A stretch of 64,000 nt of DNA from Chloroflexota bacterium (lineage in GTDB: Bacteria > Chloroflexota > UBA11872). Both the position numbers and the translations under genes were made by a program. A model generated the notes under the pieces. That model was not told the DNA's origin. It saw only the letters and a list, made by a program, of their open reading frames with translations, and did no database searches. Shown here piece by piece: positions 8,563 to 16,169 of the stretch. Within the stretch, counting starts at the first letter, position 1, and the number at the start of each line of letters is the position of its first letter. Location of the stretch: assembly GCA_022826485.1 (NCBI GenBank), contig JAJDUU010000043.1:23412-87411 (forward strand), written 5' to 3'.

Positions 8563-11497
8563 GATCGAATCCGGCGTGCGTCAAGCCTCCTGGAGCGGCG
8601 GTGGCGATGACCTGGGGAAAGTGCCGCTGAACGTCGGCTTGCGCCAGTCCATCGAGCACGGCTGCGATCGCCCCAGCGTCAACGTCCTCGCCGGCCGCGT
8701 CGAGCCACAGGAATGCGGGGGCATGGGGAGCGTCGTGCGGGCGGACGGCGCTGAGAAAGGCTATGCCGACCGCAAGCATCACCCGACCGCGCGCGTCGGC
8801 GGCGACGTCCCGGAGGGGCGCCCAGGCCTGGCCGTCCTCGTCCCACAGGTTAACGGTCTGGTCCGACGCGATGCGCACGTCCCAATACCGGCCGCCGGTG
8901 ATGGGACCCACGACCTGCCGCAGGGCGGCCTCGGCGGTCGGACGCACCCCGCTGGCCAGGGCATCGAGCGCCTGGCCCATGAGGCGCGCCGCGGCGGCGC
9001 GGACGCGGCGCCGGTCGACGATGTCGTCGAGCGCCGCGCGCGACGCTTCGAGGTCGACCTCGTTTCGCACGGCTCCCGTACGGAGCTCCAATTCGCGAAT
9101 CTGCGCGTCGAATTCGCGCCGTTCGGCCCGGGCGCGCTGCATCCGGCGGCGGGCGCCGCCGGCATCCTCCAGGCGGTCGTCGTCCAGGTCGGGAAAGATG
9201 GCCCGAACCTCCGAGACGGTGGGAGCGGCGTCGACGTGGGCGCCGGTCGCCCGCACGGCGCCGGCCAACTCCGCCGCGGACCGGGCCACACCGTCGTGCG
9301 CGGCGCGGGCCGTCGCACTCGTCCGGTTTACCTGGTCCGCCGCCCGCGATTCACCGACGGCGGCAATCACATCCGCCAGGGCCGCGAGTCCTTCGAGGCG
9401 TCCAATGGCCGCGGCGGCCGGCTGGCCGCGCGGCAGCCCGGGTTCAGTTTCCACGAGCGCCTCGATGGCCTGCCTGATGCCCGGCAGCGCGCTCTCGGCC
9501 GCGTGGAGCTTCCATTGCTCGCGCTGGTGCGACGCCTCGAGATCGGATTGACGGTCCACACGGTCCTGCAGGGCGTTCAGGTCACGCTGTAGGGCGCTGC
9601 GAGCTTCGGTCAATGTCCGCTGGTCGTCGGACAGACCGAGGGATCCGGCCAGCTCTGACGCGTGGCCGTGCGCGCGTCCACTCGCCTCGATCTGGTTGCG
9701 CAGCTCGGCTTCGGCGGCGGCCGCGAGATCCTCGGCTCCCGAGTCCTCGAGCTCGCGCATTCGCGCCTGGAGTCGCTGCACTTCGCGGTCGGCGTGGGCA
9801 AGCTGCCGCTCCGTGCGCGCGCACTCGGCTTCCAGGTCGTCGGTCGAGACGGCGCCGTCGCCGTCGGCAAGACGGCGCAGCCTGGCGGTGGCGCTGTCGC
9901 GGAGAGTGCGCGCGCGCTCCGCGGTTGCGGGGATTTCAAGTCCGCGGCGCTCGAGCTCGTGCTCGATCTTGCTCTGTTGTCTTCGATTGACGGCCAGACG
10001 GGCGGCGCGCTGCTCGCTTGTCTGAAGGTCGTGATCGAGCTCGGCCAACTGGTCGAGCAGCTCTTCCTCCCGGGCCTGATCCGTGCGCTGGCTCCACAGC
10101 GACCAGGCGCCCGCGGCCGTTCCGGCAACGACGGTCGCCATGCCCAACACCGCCAGCGGCGCGGCGCCGGTGAAGCCGATCGTGGCCAGGACGATGCCAA
10201 GGGCGACGCCAATGGCCGACACGACCAGCCGGCTCTTGCGGCGCTGCGCCTCGATGGCCAGCGACCGCAGCTGTTGCTTGATACGCGTGGTCTCGAGCGA
10301 GCGAGCTGAGGCGTCGACCTCGTCGTGGTCATGGTCCGACGCGGCGTCGAGGATGTCGCCGAGCCGGCCCCAGAGCCGGTGCGCGACGGGGAGGTGTTCG
10401 TCTTCGTGCGCGCGTTTGCGCAGGGTCCGCGCCCGCTCGGCGGCAGCCCGCGCCTTGGACTGCACGACCTGGGCCTCGACCAGGTCGGAGCGAGCCCGCC
10501 GGAACTCATGCGCCGCCTGCTGATGTTGGTCGCGCTTCGCCCTGGCGCGGTCGGCCGCCTGCGACGCCGTGAGGCCTGTCGCGACGGCCTCGCAGGCTCG
10601 GTCAAGAGCCGCCAGCCGCTCGGCGTCCAATCGCGCACGCTGCGCCAGGGACGCGAGTTCGCCCAGCCGCGCATCCAGGCTCTCGACCCGTTCCCTCGCG
10701 CGCGCGGCTTCGCTGGCGTGATGCGCGTGATCCGCCCACAGCACGGCAAACTCGCGATAGGCAGCCAGGCGATCGCGTTCGTCGAGGAATTGTCCGCGCA
10801 GCACGCGGTAGCTGCGCTCGGTCGCATCGACCTCCGCCGCGCGCTCCGACGCCGCGGCGAGGGCCTGCAATGCCTGGCGCACGCGCCAGCGCTGCAGCGA
10901 GCGTTCGAGCCGGTCGATTTCGTCCTTGGTTGCGGCCGCCCGCATCACCGCCTCAGCCAGCTCGACGCGGGCTCTGGCCGCCGTTTCTTCTTCCCGGTGC
11001 GCGGGGCTGTCGGCGAACTCGGCTTCCATCTCCTGGATTCGTCGCTCGCCCAGCAGGCGGCGCAGCAGCGCTCGAACCTCGGCGGCCGGGGGCAATTCGG
11101 CGCGAGGCCGCGGCAGCACCAGCGCTTCCAGGGTCTCTTGATCGAGTCCCACCATCGCGTCGAGCGCCGCACCCACCTGCGCGCCGCCGCGGATGGGCGT
11201 TGATCGCGGACCGCGGTTCACGATCAGCTCCGACTCATCGCCGCCGGTGGCCCGCAGCGTGCGCCGCACGGTGACGGGCCGCCCACCGGCCGCGAGCACG
11301 CATTCCACCATCGCGCCGTCAGACCTGGCGCGCAGGCCGTCGGCCGGGCCGAACAGACACGTCATCAGCGCCTCGCGCACGACCTGCGCCTGACTATCCG
11401 CGACGGTGATCAGGTGATGGCCCTGCGGCTGGAATTCCAACTCAACTCGATGCAAGGCCCCGAGTTCACGGATTACGAGCCGCTCCAGGAGAATCAT
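8480..11497 (-). CDS. Rad50/SbcC-YhaN-like coiled-coil protein with degenerate ATPase motifs
   Basis: A 1005-residue SMC/Rad50-type protein. The N-terminal lobe begins like SbcC/YhaN (MILLERLVIRELGALHRVEL), but where Walker A should lie (about residues 32-40) it reads VADSQAQVV, with no G-K-S/T. Long heptad-rich coils fill residues 150-800. They are broken near 420-465 by two hydrophobic helices (SAIGVALGIVLATIGF and LAVLGMATVVAGTAAGAW) in the place a zinc hook would occupy; no CxxC is present. The C-terminal lobe keeps the shape of the ABC signature and Walker B regions, but the signature is ADARGR and Walker B is FLWLDAAGEDVD, with Ala for the catalytic Glu. The frame is open throughout and overlaps the Mre11-like gene (ATGA). 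Membrane-anchored YhaN-like proteins are the closest known layout. ATPase activity is unlikely. Confidence 0.78.
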   Translation of the reverse strand: MILLERLVIRELGALHRVELEFQPQGHHLITVADSQAQVVREALMTCLFGPADGLRARSDGAMVECVLAAGGRPVTVRRTLRATGGDESELIVNRGPRSTPIRGGAQVGAALDAMVGLDQETLEALVLPRPRAELPPAAEVRALLRRLLGERRIQEMEAEFADSPAHREEETAARARVELAEAVMRAAATKDEIDRLERSLQRWRVRQALQALAAASERAAEVDATERSYRVLRGQFLDERDRLAAYREFAVLWADHAHHASEAARARERVESLDARLGELASLAQRARLDAERLAALDRACEAVATGLTASQAADRARAKRDQHQQAAHEFRRARSDLVEAQVVQSKARAAAERARTLRKRAHEDEHLPVAHRLWGRLGDILDAASDHDHDEVDASARSLETTRIKQQLRSLAIEAQRRKSRLVVSAIGVALGIVLATIGFTGAAPLAVLGMATVVAGTAAGAWSLWSQRTDQAREEELLDQLAELDHDLQTSEQRAARLAVNRRQQSKIEHELERRGLEIPATAERARTLRDSATARLRRLADGDGAVSTDDLEAECARTERQLAHADREVQRLQARMRELEDSGAEDLAAAAEAELRNQIEASGRAHGHASELAGSLGLSDDQRTLTEARSALQRDLNALQDRVDRQSDLEASHQREQWKLHAAESALPGIRQAIEALVETEPGLPRGQPAAAAIGRLEGLAALADVIAAVGESRAADQVNRTSATARAAHDGVARSAAELAGAVRATGAHVDAAPTVSEVRAIFPDLDDDRLEDAGGARRRMQRARAERREFDAQIRELELRTGAVRNEVDLEASRAALDDIVDRRRVRAAAARLMGQALDALASGVRPTAEAALRQVVGPITGGRYWDVRIASDQTVNLWDEDGQAWAPLRDVAADARGRVMLAVGIAFLSAVRPHDAPHAPAFLWLDAAGEDVDAGAIAAVLDGLAQADVQRHFPQVIATAAPGGLTHAGFDHVANIVEGTSEPSPAQAAPAHWLRAVG

Positions 11498-12609
11498 GCG
11501 GCGTGGCTCCCGGCGCGTCGTCGAAATCCATCGACCACCGCCCGGCGCGCGCGCGCGATCGTCTCAGAGTCGCTGTCGGCGTCCGGCGCGGCGTTCATCT
11601 GGTCGGCCGCGCGTCGCACTTCCACCACGAACGAGCGGGTCGGCTGCGCGTCGGCCGGGCCCGCTAAGACGCGAAGCTGCGCCAGGTCGACATGCACCAG
11701 CGTTCCCGCGGCGGAGGCGCGGCGGCTGAGGTCGCCAATCCGGCAGCGATGCCACAGCTCGCGGGAAAACTCCCCCACAAGCTCAAGCGTGACAAGCGGC
11801 GCCTCGCCGATCAGCGTCGCCAGGCGCTCACGGATGGCCGCGGCGGGATCGCGGTCGACGAGATCCGCCGCGCTGAAGCTGACGACCACCGGCGCGACGC
11901 CCGCAAGCTCCCGAAACTCGGCGCCGATCACGCCCTCGTGGTCGAGATCGATGATGGCGAATCCCGCCTCGGCACGCCGCTCGGTCACCGAAGGCGCGGT
12001 CCAACCGGGGCAGACCAGGAACGCGTCGCCGAGTCGCCGTTGGCCGGGATCGGGCCGGTTGCCGAGGACGATGACGTCCGCCGCCGTCTCCAGAGTCTCC
12101 AGCTCATCGGTGTCGACGGCCAGCGCGATGCGTAGGAGGCCGCGATCGGCGGCAGGCTCGACGTGGTCAAGCGCCGAGGCCGCGCCAATCTCCAACGTCA
12201 ATCCCGCGATCTGGACGGTTCGCGTGCGCATGGGACCCGCCGGGCGCACAGCGGCCAGGAGACCCAGCTCTTCGAGAAAGGCAATGCCGGCGCCATCGGT
12301 CGCTGGCTCATTCGCCTCGTCGAGGGCGATCACGACGATGCCGGCGTCGCGCGCGCGCCTCAGGCACTGGGACGCAAAGCGGATGTCTTCGAGCCCTGGT
12401 TCCGATCGCGCGAATAGGCCGCCCGCGATGAGAAGGAGATCAGCGTCGTCGGCAAGCGCCTGATCGACGACGGCGGCGAAACTTCGCCGTGTGTGAGCCT
12501 GGAAGATCACGAGCTGCTCGGGGTTGAGCGACGATGGCGCATCCCCGATACGACTGCCCGCGGTGAGCACGGCACGGATTGATTCGGCCGATCCCCGCAG
12601 GAACCGCAT
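11494..12609 (-). CDS. Mre11/SbcD-YhaO-like protein lacking metal-binding residues
   Basis: A 371-residue protein whose layout follows SbcD/YhaO metallophosphoesterases step by step, but with each metal-site motif replaced. The D-x-H motif expected after MRFL reads GSAES; GDLFD is GGLFA (residues 63-67, after DADLLLIA); GNHD is EANE (after IVVIAL); the GHxH motif is GNRP (residues 183-186, after ADVIVL). The family's later 'PGS..GR..GE.G.KG' stretch survives as CPGWTAPSVTERRAEAGF. It overlaps the Rad50-like gene, as SbcD/SbcC pairs do. The intact frame argues against a pseudogene. I infer a structural, non-nuclease Mre11 fold. Confidence 0.75.
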   Translation of the reverse strand: MRFLRGSAESIRAVLTAGSRIGDAPSSLNPEQLVIFQAHTRRSFAAVVDQALADDADLLLIAGGLFARSEPGLEDIRFASQCLRRARDAGIVVIALDEANEPATDGAGIAFLEELGLLAAVRPAGPMRTRTVQIAGLTLEIGAASALDHVEPAADRGLLRIALAVDTDELETLETAADVIVLGNRPDPGQRRLGDAFLVCPGWTAPSVTERRAEAGFAIIDLDHEGVIGAEFRELAGVAPVVVSFSAADLVDRDPAAAIRERLATLIGEAPLVTLELVGEFSRELWHRCRIGDLSRRASAAGTLVHVDLAQLRVLAGPADAQPTRSFVVEVRRAADQMNAAPDADSDSETIARARRAVVDGFRRRAGSHAA

Positions 12610-12615
12610 GCGCAG

Positions 12616-13221
12616 CTACGCCATCCCCTGCCTCCCAGGTGCGGCGACGAAATGTGCCTGACTTGCAAGAATATCACCGCCCGATGGCGCCGACCAGATT
12701 GATCGACCCGCCCGCTCGCGGCCGGGCGCCAGCTTCAGGCTGATGCCGCATCCATCCTGCACGTAGGTGCGCTGACCGTCCCGAATCATGAGCGTGTGGC
12801 CGCGCCACCGGCGTCGAAAATGCCGCAGCACCAGGTCGACAACCGGGAATTGGAAGTGCCATTCGGCCACGAGTTGGCGCGGACCCGGCCCGCGGATGAA
12901 GCGCAGATCGCGGCGCGCGACGTGGACCTCGCGATAGACCTGATGCCCCCAACTCAAGGCCAACTGCGCTTCACGCGAACTGCGCCCGAGCACGTAGGCG
13001 GCTCCGTGCTCCAGCACCTGTCCAGCCACCTCGCCGAGCACGCGATCGCGGTCCGGCGCGGGATGGCGCAGCGCGTAGCCGTAGAGCCGCTCCAGCCGGG
13101 CCATGCGCCGGCGGTCTCGCCGCACTGCCGCCAGGCAGGACCGCACCACGTCCGGCCCGCCGCCCCGATCCAGGGCAACCTGCTCCAGGAGGGAGCTGAA
13201 TGTGTCTGGCAATCGGTTCAT
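12616..13221 (-). CDS. Hypothetical protein, first gene of the Mre11/Rad50-like operon
   Basis: 201 residues, no recognised family. The ATG at 13221 has GGAGG five bases upstream, so the longer upstream frame is rejected. The N-terminal 90 residues are Arg-rich and helical (SCLAAVRRDRRRMARLERL); the middle has an AEWHFQFPVVDLVLRHF segment, and the end holds beta-rich GHTLMIRDGQRTYVQDGCG. No membrane segment or signal peptide. Six bases separate it from the Mre11-like gene, so the two are almost certainly co-transcribed. Function unknown. Confidence 0.65.
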   Translation of the reverse strand: MNRLPDTFSSLLEQVALDRGGGPDVVRSCLAAVRRDRRRMARLERLYGYALRHPAPDRDRVLGEVAGQVLEHGAAYVLGRSSREAQLALSWGHQVYREVHVARRDLRFIRGPGPRQLVAEWHFQFPVVDLVLRHFRRRWRGHTLMIRDGQRTYVQDGCGISLKLAPGRERAGRSIWSAPSGGDILASQAHFVAAPGRQGMA

Positions 13222-13324
13222 TTTCGCCTCCTCTCGAAGCCGTAGTGGATAGCCGGCAACGCGTTCACCGCCGGTACGGCAACCAAACAATTAGTCAAGC
13301 CATGCGGGAACCTCGATCGCCCGT

Positions 13325-14566
13325 TCATCCGAGCACCGCGTCGCGCCAGGCGTAGCGACTCGAACTCATTCGGGCTTCGCTGGCGAGCAGTGCGGCGGGC
13401 GCCAACACGGCGTCCCCAAATCGCCGGCGAATCTGATCCTGCGCCTCATCGAGCCGCCGTCGCTCGCGCGACTCAGGCGGCCGCAACGGCAGCTGGCAGT
13501 AGTCGAAGCTCTCGAGCGCCGAGGCGTGGACTCCAACGAGGCGGTAGATGTCGCCGGCACGCGCCACACGCGTGAACAGATCGCGGGCCAGGGCGAAGAT
13601 GGCCGCGCCGATATCGACGGACGCCGAGACCGTCGTCTGGCGCGTGATGGTGCGAAAGTCGGCGTAGCGCACCTTGACGCTGATGGTGCGGGCGCGAAGC
13701 TGCTTGGCGCGCAGCCGCTGGCCCACGTGTTCCGCCAGCTGCTGCAGGTAGTCCACCACGATCGCCCCGTCGTCCACGTCGCGATCGAAGGTGACCTCGT
13801 TGCCCACCGAACGGCGCGCCCGCGTGGGAGTGACGGCGCGGGGATCAACGCCACGCGACCGCACGGCGGCCTGGGCCGCGGCGCCGCCGAATCCCGCGTG
13901 GACCCGCTCCGGGGCGATGCGAGCCAGGTCGCCGACGGTGGTCACGCCATGCCGCCCGAGCTTGGCCGCGGTCTTGGGACCGATTCCCCAGACCATGCGT
14001 ACGGGAAGGGGGTCGAGAAACGCCGTCTCGGCGCCGGGAGCAATGACGCGGGAGCCGTCGGGCTTGGCGACCTGGGAGGCGATTTTGGCGACGGACTTGG
14101 AGGTCGCCACGCCGACGGAGATGGGGAGGTCCTCCCGCTCGCGAACGGCCGCGCGTAGATGCGCCGCTATTTCGGACGGCGCGCCATAGCGACGCTCGCA
14201 GCCCGTAACGTCGAGAAACGCCTCGTCCAGCGACAACGGCTCGACGAGCGGCGTGTAGGCGCGAAACAGATCCATGACGCGGCTCGACACGTCGGAATAG
14301 AGCGACATGCGCCCGGGAAGAAACTCGGCCTGCGGGCAGAGGCGTGCGGCTTGACGCGAGGGCATGGCCGAGCGCACGCCGAACGCCCGAGCCTCATATG
14401 AAGCAGCGGTGACGACGCCGCGCCCATCGCGCGACCCGCCGACGACTACCGGCTTGCCGCGCAGCTCAGGCCGCTCACGCTGCTCGACGGCGGCATAGAA
14501 GGCGTCCATGTCGGCGTGCATGACCACCCGGTGACCAGCCCAGGCGGCCGAGCCGAGATGTTGCAT
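13325..14566 (-). CDS. dinB: DNA polymerase IV (Y family)
   Basis: A Y-family translesion polymerase of about 413 residues. Seen: HADMDAFYAAVEQRERPEL (first catalytic Asp and steric-gate Phe region), AASYEARAFGVRSAMPS, the second catalytic pair in PLSLDEAFLDVTG, ISVGVATSKSVAKIAS, and the HhH motif WGIGPKTAAKLGRHGV. The ATG at 14566 or 14521 is plausible; the longer frame to 14746 runs through intergenic repeats and is rejected. A GAAC-N7-GAAC direct repeat lies about 50 bases upstream of the start, and lexA is the next gene upstream on the same strand, suggesting SOS control. Confidence 0.95.
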   Translation of the reverse strand: MQHLGSAAWAGHRVVMHADMDAFYAAVEQRERPELRGKPVVVGGSRDGRGVVTAASYEARAFGVRSAMPSRQAARLCPQAEFLPGRMSLYSDVSSRVMDLFRAYTPLVEPLSLDEAFLDVTGCERRYGAPSEIAAHLRAAVREREDLPISVGVATSKSVAKIASQVAKPDGSRVIAPGAETAFLDPLPVRMVWGIGPKTAAKLGRHGVTTVGDLARIAPERVHAGFGGAAAQAAVRSRGVDPRAVTPTRARRSVGNEVTFDRDVDDGAIVVDYLQQLAEHVGQRLRAKQLRARTISVKVRYADFRTITRQTTVSASVDIGAAIFALARDLFTRVARAGDIYRLVGVHASALESFDYCQLPLRPPESRERRRLDEAQDQIRRRFGDAVLAPAALLASEARMSSSRYAWRDAVLG

Positions 14567-14615
14567 GTGCGGGGCAGGTGCGGTCGATGTGAGGCCACGA
14601 TACCAAACAAATACC

Positions 14616-14634
14616 GAACGAACAAGAAACGAAC
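14616..14634 (-). promoter_or_regulatory. Candidate LexA box upstream of dinB
   Basis: GAAC occurs at 14616, 14620 and 14631. The last two are exactly seven bases apart, giving GAAC-N7-GAAC (GTTC-N7-GTTC on the dinB strand), the direct-repeat form known for alphaproteobacterial LexA. It lies about 50 bases upstream of dinB in an AT-richer patch (TACCAAACAAATACC). LexA specificity in this lineage is not known to me, so assignment is tentative. Confidence 0.4.
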
Positions 14635-14714
14635 GACCGGCTCGTTGATTTGCGCTGGGGCTCCGCCGACCGGCGCGCGGAGGGCGGGGCATCCGGGCGG
14701 CCGTGCCTGGACGT

Positions 14715-14745
14715 CTGAGATCCCTCGCATCCGCTCGGGATGACA
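14715..14745. repeat. Dispersed palindrome, family C copy 1
   Basis: AGATCCC...CGGGATGAC form; the outer stem ATCCC/GGGAT is a compensated variant of the ATTCC/GGAAT stem in other copies. Confidence 0.7.
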
Positions 14746-14840
14746 ATCATGGCGAGCTGTAGGGTGCGCCGCCACCCGGATGGGAACGGCGCGGGGCCTG
14801 GATTTCGGAGCGAATTAGTCTCGGAGATTGATGTGTCGGA

Positions 14841-14871
14841 TCCCACGCTGCACGCAGCGCGGGCCACCGGA
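14841..14871. repeat. Dispersed palindrome, family B copy 1
   Basis: CCCACGCTGC-AC-GCAGCGCGGG followed by CCACCGGA. One stem mismatch compared with the perfect copy at 26300. Confidence 0.75.
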
Positions 14872-14872
14872 C

Positions 14873-14900
14873 CTGGATTCCGGCTTTCGCCGGAATGACG
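14873..14900. repeat. Dispersed palindrome, family A copy 1
   Basis: CTGG then an 8-bp stem ATTCCGGC / GCCGGAAT with TTTC loop, ending TGACG. Directly abuts the family B copy. Confidence 0.85.
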
Positions 14901-14936
14901 CTGGGGGAACGGCGTCGATTGACGGTTGCGGGAAGC

Positions 14937-14974
14937 CCCTCACCCCGGCCCTCTCCCGGTGCGAGAGGGAGCGG
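14937..14974. repeat. Dispersed palindrome, family D copy 1
   Basis: CCCTCACCCC..CCCTCTC / GAGAGGG stem with a GCGGA tail, matching copies at 25978 and 44329. Confidence 0.75.
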
Positions 14975-15036
14975 ACTTAGCGGACGACCGAGAGTGGCAC
15001 GCGATTTCGGGCGCCCCCCACCGGATTTCGCCCGGT

Positions 15037-15636
15037 CTAGAGGCTGCGCAGGATGGCGACGGCGTGGCCGCGTACGCGCACGTCGCGGGCGTAGATGGGC
15101 TCGAAGTCGGCGTTGGCGGGCTGCAGGCGCACCTGCCCGTTTTCGCGGAAAAGGCGCTTGAGCGTGGCGCTGCCGTCGTCCAGCATCGCCACGGCAATCT
15201 GCCCGTCCCGCACGGTTTCCGTGGGCGCGACGATGACCAGGTCACCGTCGCAGATGTGGTCGTCGATCATGCTGTCGCCGCGCACCCGCAGCGCATAGGT
15301 GTCGCCGGAGGGCACCAGACCGGAAGCGACCGGCACGGTGTCGATGCGCTCTTCGTAGGCGTCGATCGGCAGGCCGGCGGCAATCTCCCCGACGATCGGC
15401 ACGTGGACCACGCCGGCGTCGGCGCCGTTATCGAGAATCTCGATGCCGTGCGACTGGCCGGTGCGCCGGATGTAGCCCTTGCGCTCCAAGGCGTCCAGGT
15501 GCTGCTGTACGGTGGCCGGCGCCAGCCCGACGATGCCGCCGACCTCGCGGACACTTGGCGTGTAGCCCTCGTCGCGCACAAAGTGCTCGATGGTGACCAG
15601 CACGCGATGCTGGCGTTGGGTGAGCGGGCCGCCCAT
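15037..15636 (-). CDS. lexA: LexA SOS repressor
   Basis: A 199-residue LexA. The start is the ATG at 15636, nine bases after GGAGG; the ATG at 15645 directly abuts that GGAGG. N-terminal winged HTH: LTQRQHRVLVTIEHFV and SVREVGGIVGLAPATVQQHL. The self-cleavage site is VGEIAAG, the catalytic Ser is in LRVRGDSMIDD, and the catalytic Lys in SATLKRLF, so autoproteolysis should work. It is the S24 protease-repressor that controls damage genes; dinB lies just downstream on the same strand. Confidence 0.96.
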   Translation of the reverse strand: MGGPLTQRQHRVLVTIEHFVRDEGYTPSVREVGGIVGLAPATVQQHLDALERKGYIRRTGQSHGIEILDNGADAGVVHVPIVGEIAAGLPIDAYEERIDTVPVASGLVPSGDTYALRVRGDSMIDDHICDGDLVIVAPTETVRDGQIAVAMLDDGSATLKRLFRENGQVRLQPANADFEPIYARDVRVRGHAVAILRSL

Positions 15637-15770
15637 GGGCGACATCCTCCACGACGCGCGACGCAGCATGACCAACAGTCACGCGCCTGATGATTCCACG
15701 CACGACCAAGCTACCAGACAGAATGCGAACGCGTCAACACTGCTTCAAGAAGTCGGACGCGCCGCCCGCG

Positions 15771-16166
15771 TTACGCGTGTAGCTCGTCCAGCGCCTCGAT
15801 GGTGAGCGTGGCGCCCGAGTGAACCTGGCGCAGGGCCGGCGCGTCGGGATTCTCGATCTGTCCGACCGGGGCGATCGGGCTTGCGGCGCGCGGCTCGGAA
15901 CCGCGGCTGACCGGGGTGGGACCGAAGAAAATGCAGAGCGCACGCCCCGGCGGCCAGATGGCCAGGTCGCCCACCGCGGCGACATCCGTCGCGCCCGGCG
16001 GCAGGCTCACGTCGAGGCCGACGTCGCCGTAGATTTCGTCGCCCCAGGTGCTCACGGACACGCGCAACGGCAGGGCCTGCCAGACCGCGTCCGCCGCCGG
16101 GGTGTCGAGCAGCCGCGCGTCGGCGATGTGGTCGTCAATTCGCAGCCGCGCCCGGCGATCGGGCAC
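15771..16166 (-). CDS. Cyclophilin-like fold protein
   Basis: 131 residues matching the small cyclophilin-like family (TM1367 type). Diagnostic pieces are STWGDEIYGDVGLDV, VGDLAIWPPGRALCIFFG and the following PTPVS, then a closing VHSGATLTIEAL. These proteins share the cyclophilin barrel, but prolyl isomerase activity is not established. The GTG start is three bases from the stop of the GH15 gene upstream, so they form one unit. Confidence 0.8.
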   Translation of the reverse strand: MPDRRARLRIDDHIADARLLDTPAADAVWQALPLRVSVSTWGDEIYGDVGLDVSLPPGATDVAAVGDLAIWPPGRALCIFFGPTPVSRGSEPRAASPIAPVGQIENPDAPALRQVHSGATLTIEALDELHA

Positions 16167-16169
16167 GCG

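Larger units (their letters stand above)
14567..15036. other. Intergenic region between lexA and dinB, filled with short repeats
   Basis: No gene is seen in these 470 bases. From dinB outward they hold a locally AT-richer stretch with a candidate LexA-type box, then one copy each of repeat families C, B, A and D in turn. The repeat array is the densest mix of families in the window. Confidence 0.75.

Noticed and set aside
13308..13326. GAAC-N11-GTTC inverted repeat after dinB
   Set aside because: Spacing does not match a LexA box and it runs into the dinB stop codon.
14567..14746. N-terminal extension of dinB
   Set aside because: Translated intergenic repeats; DinB normally begins close to the HADMDAFYAAVEQ motif.
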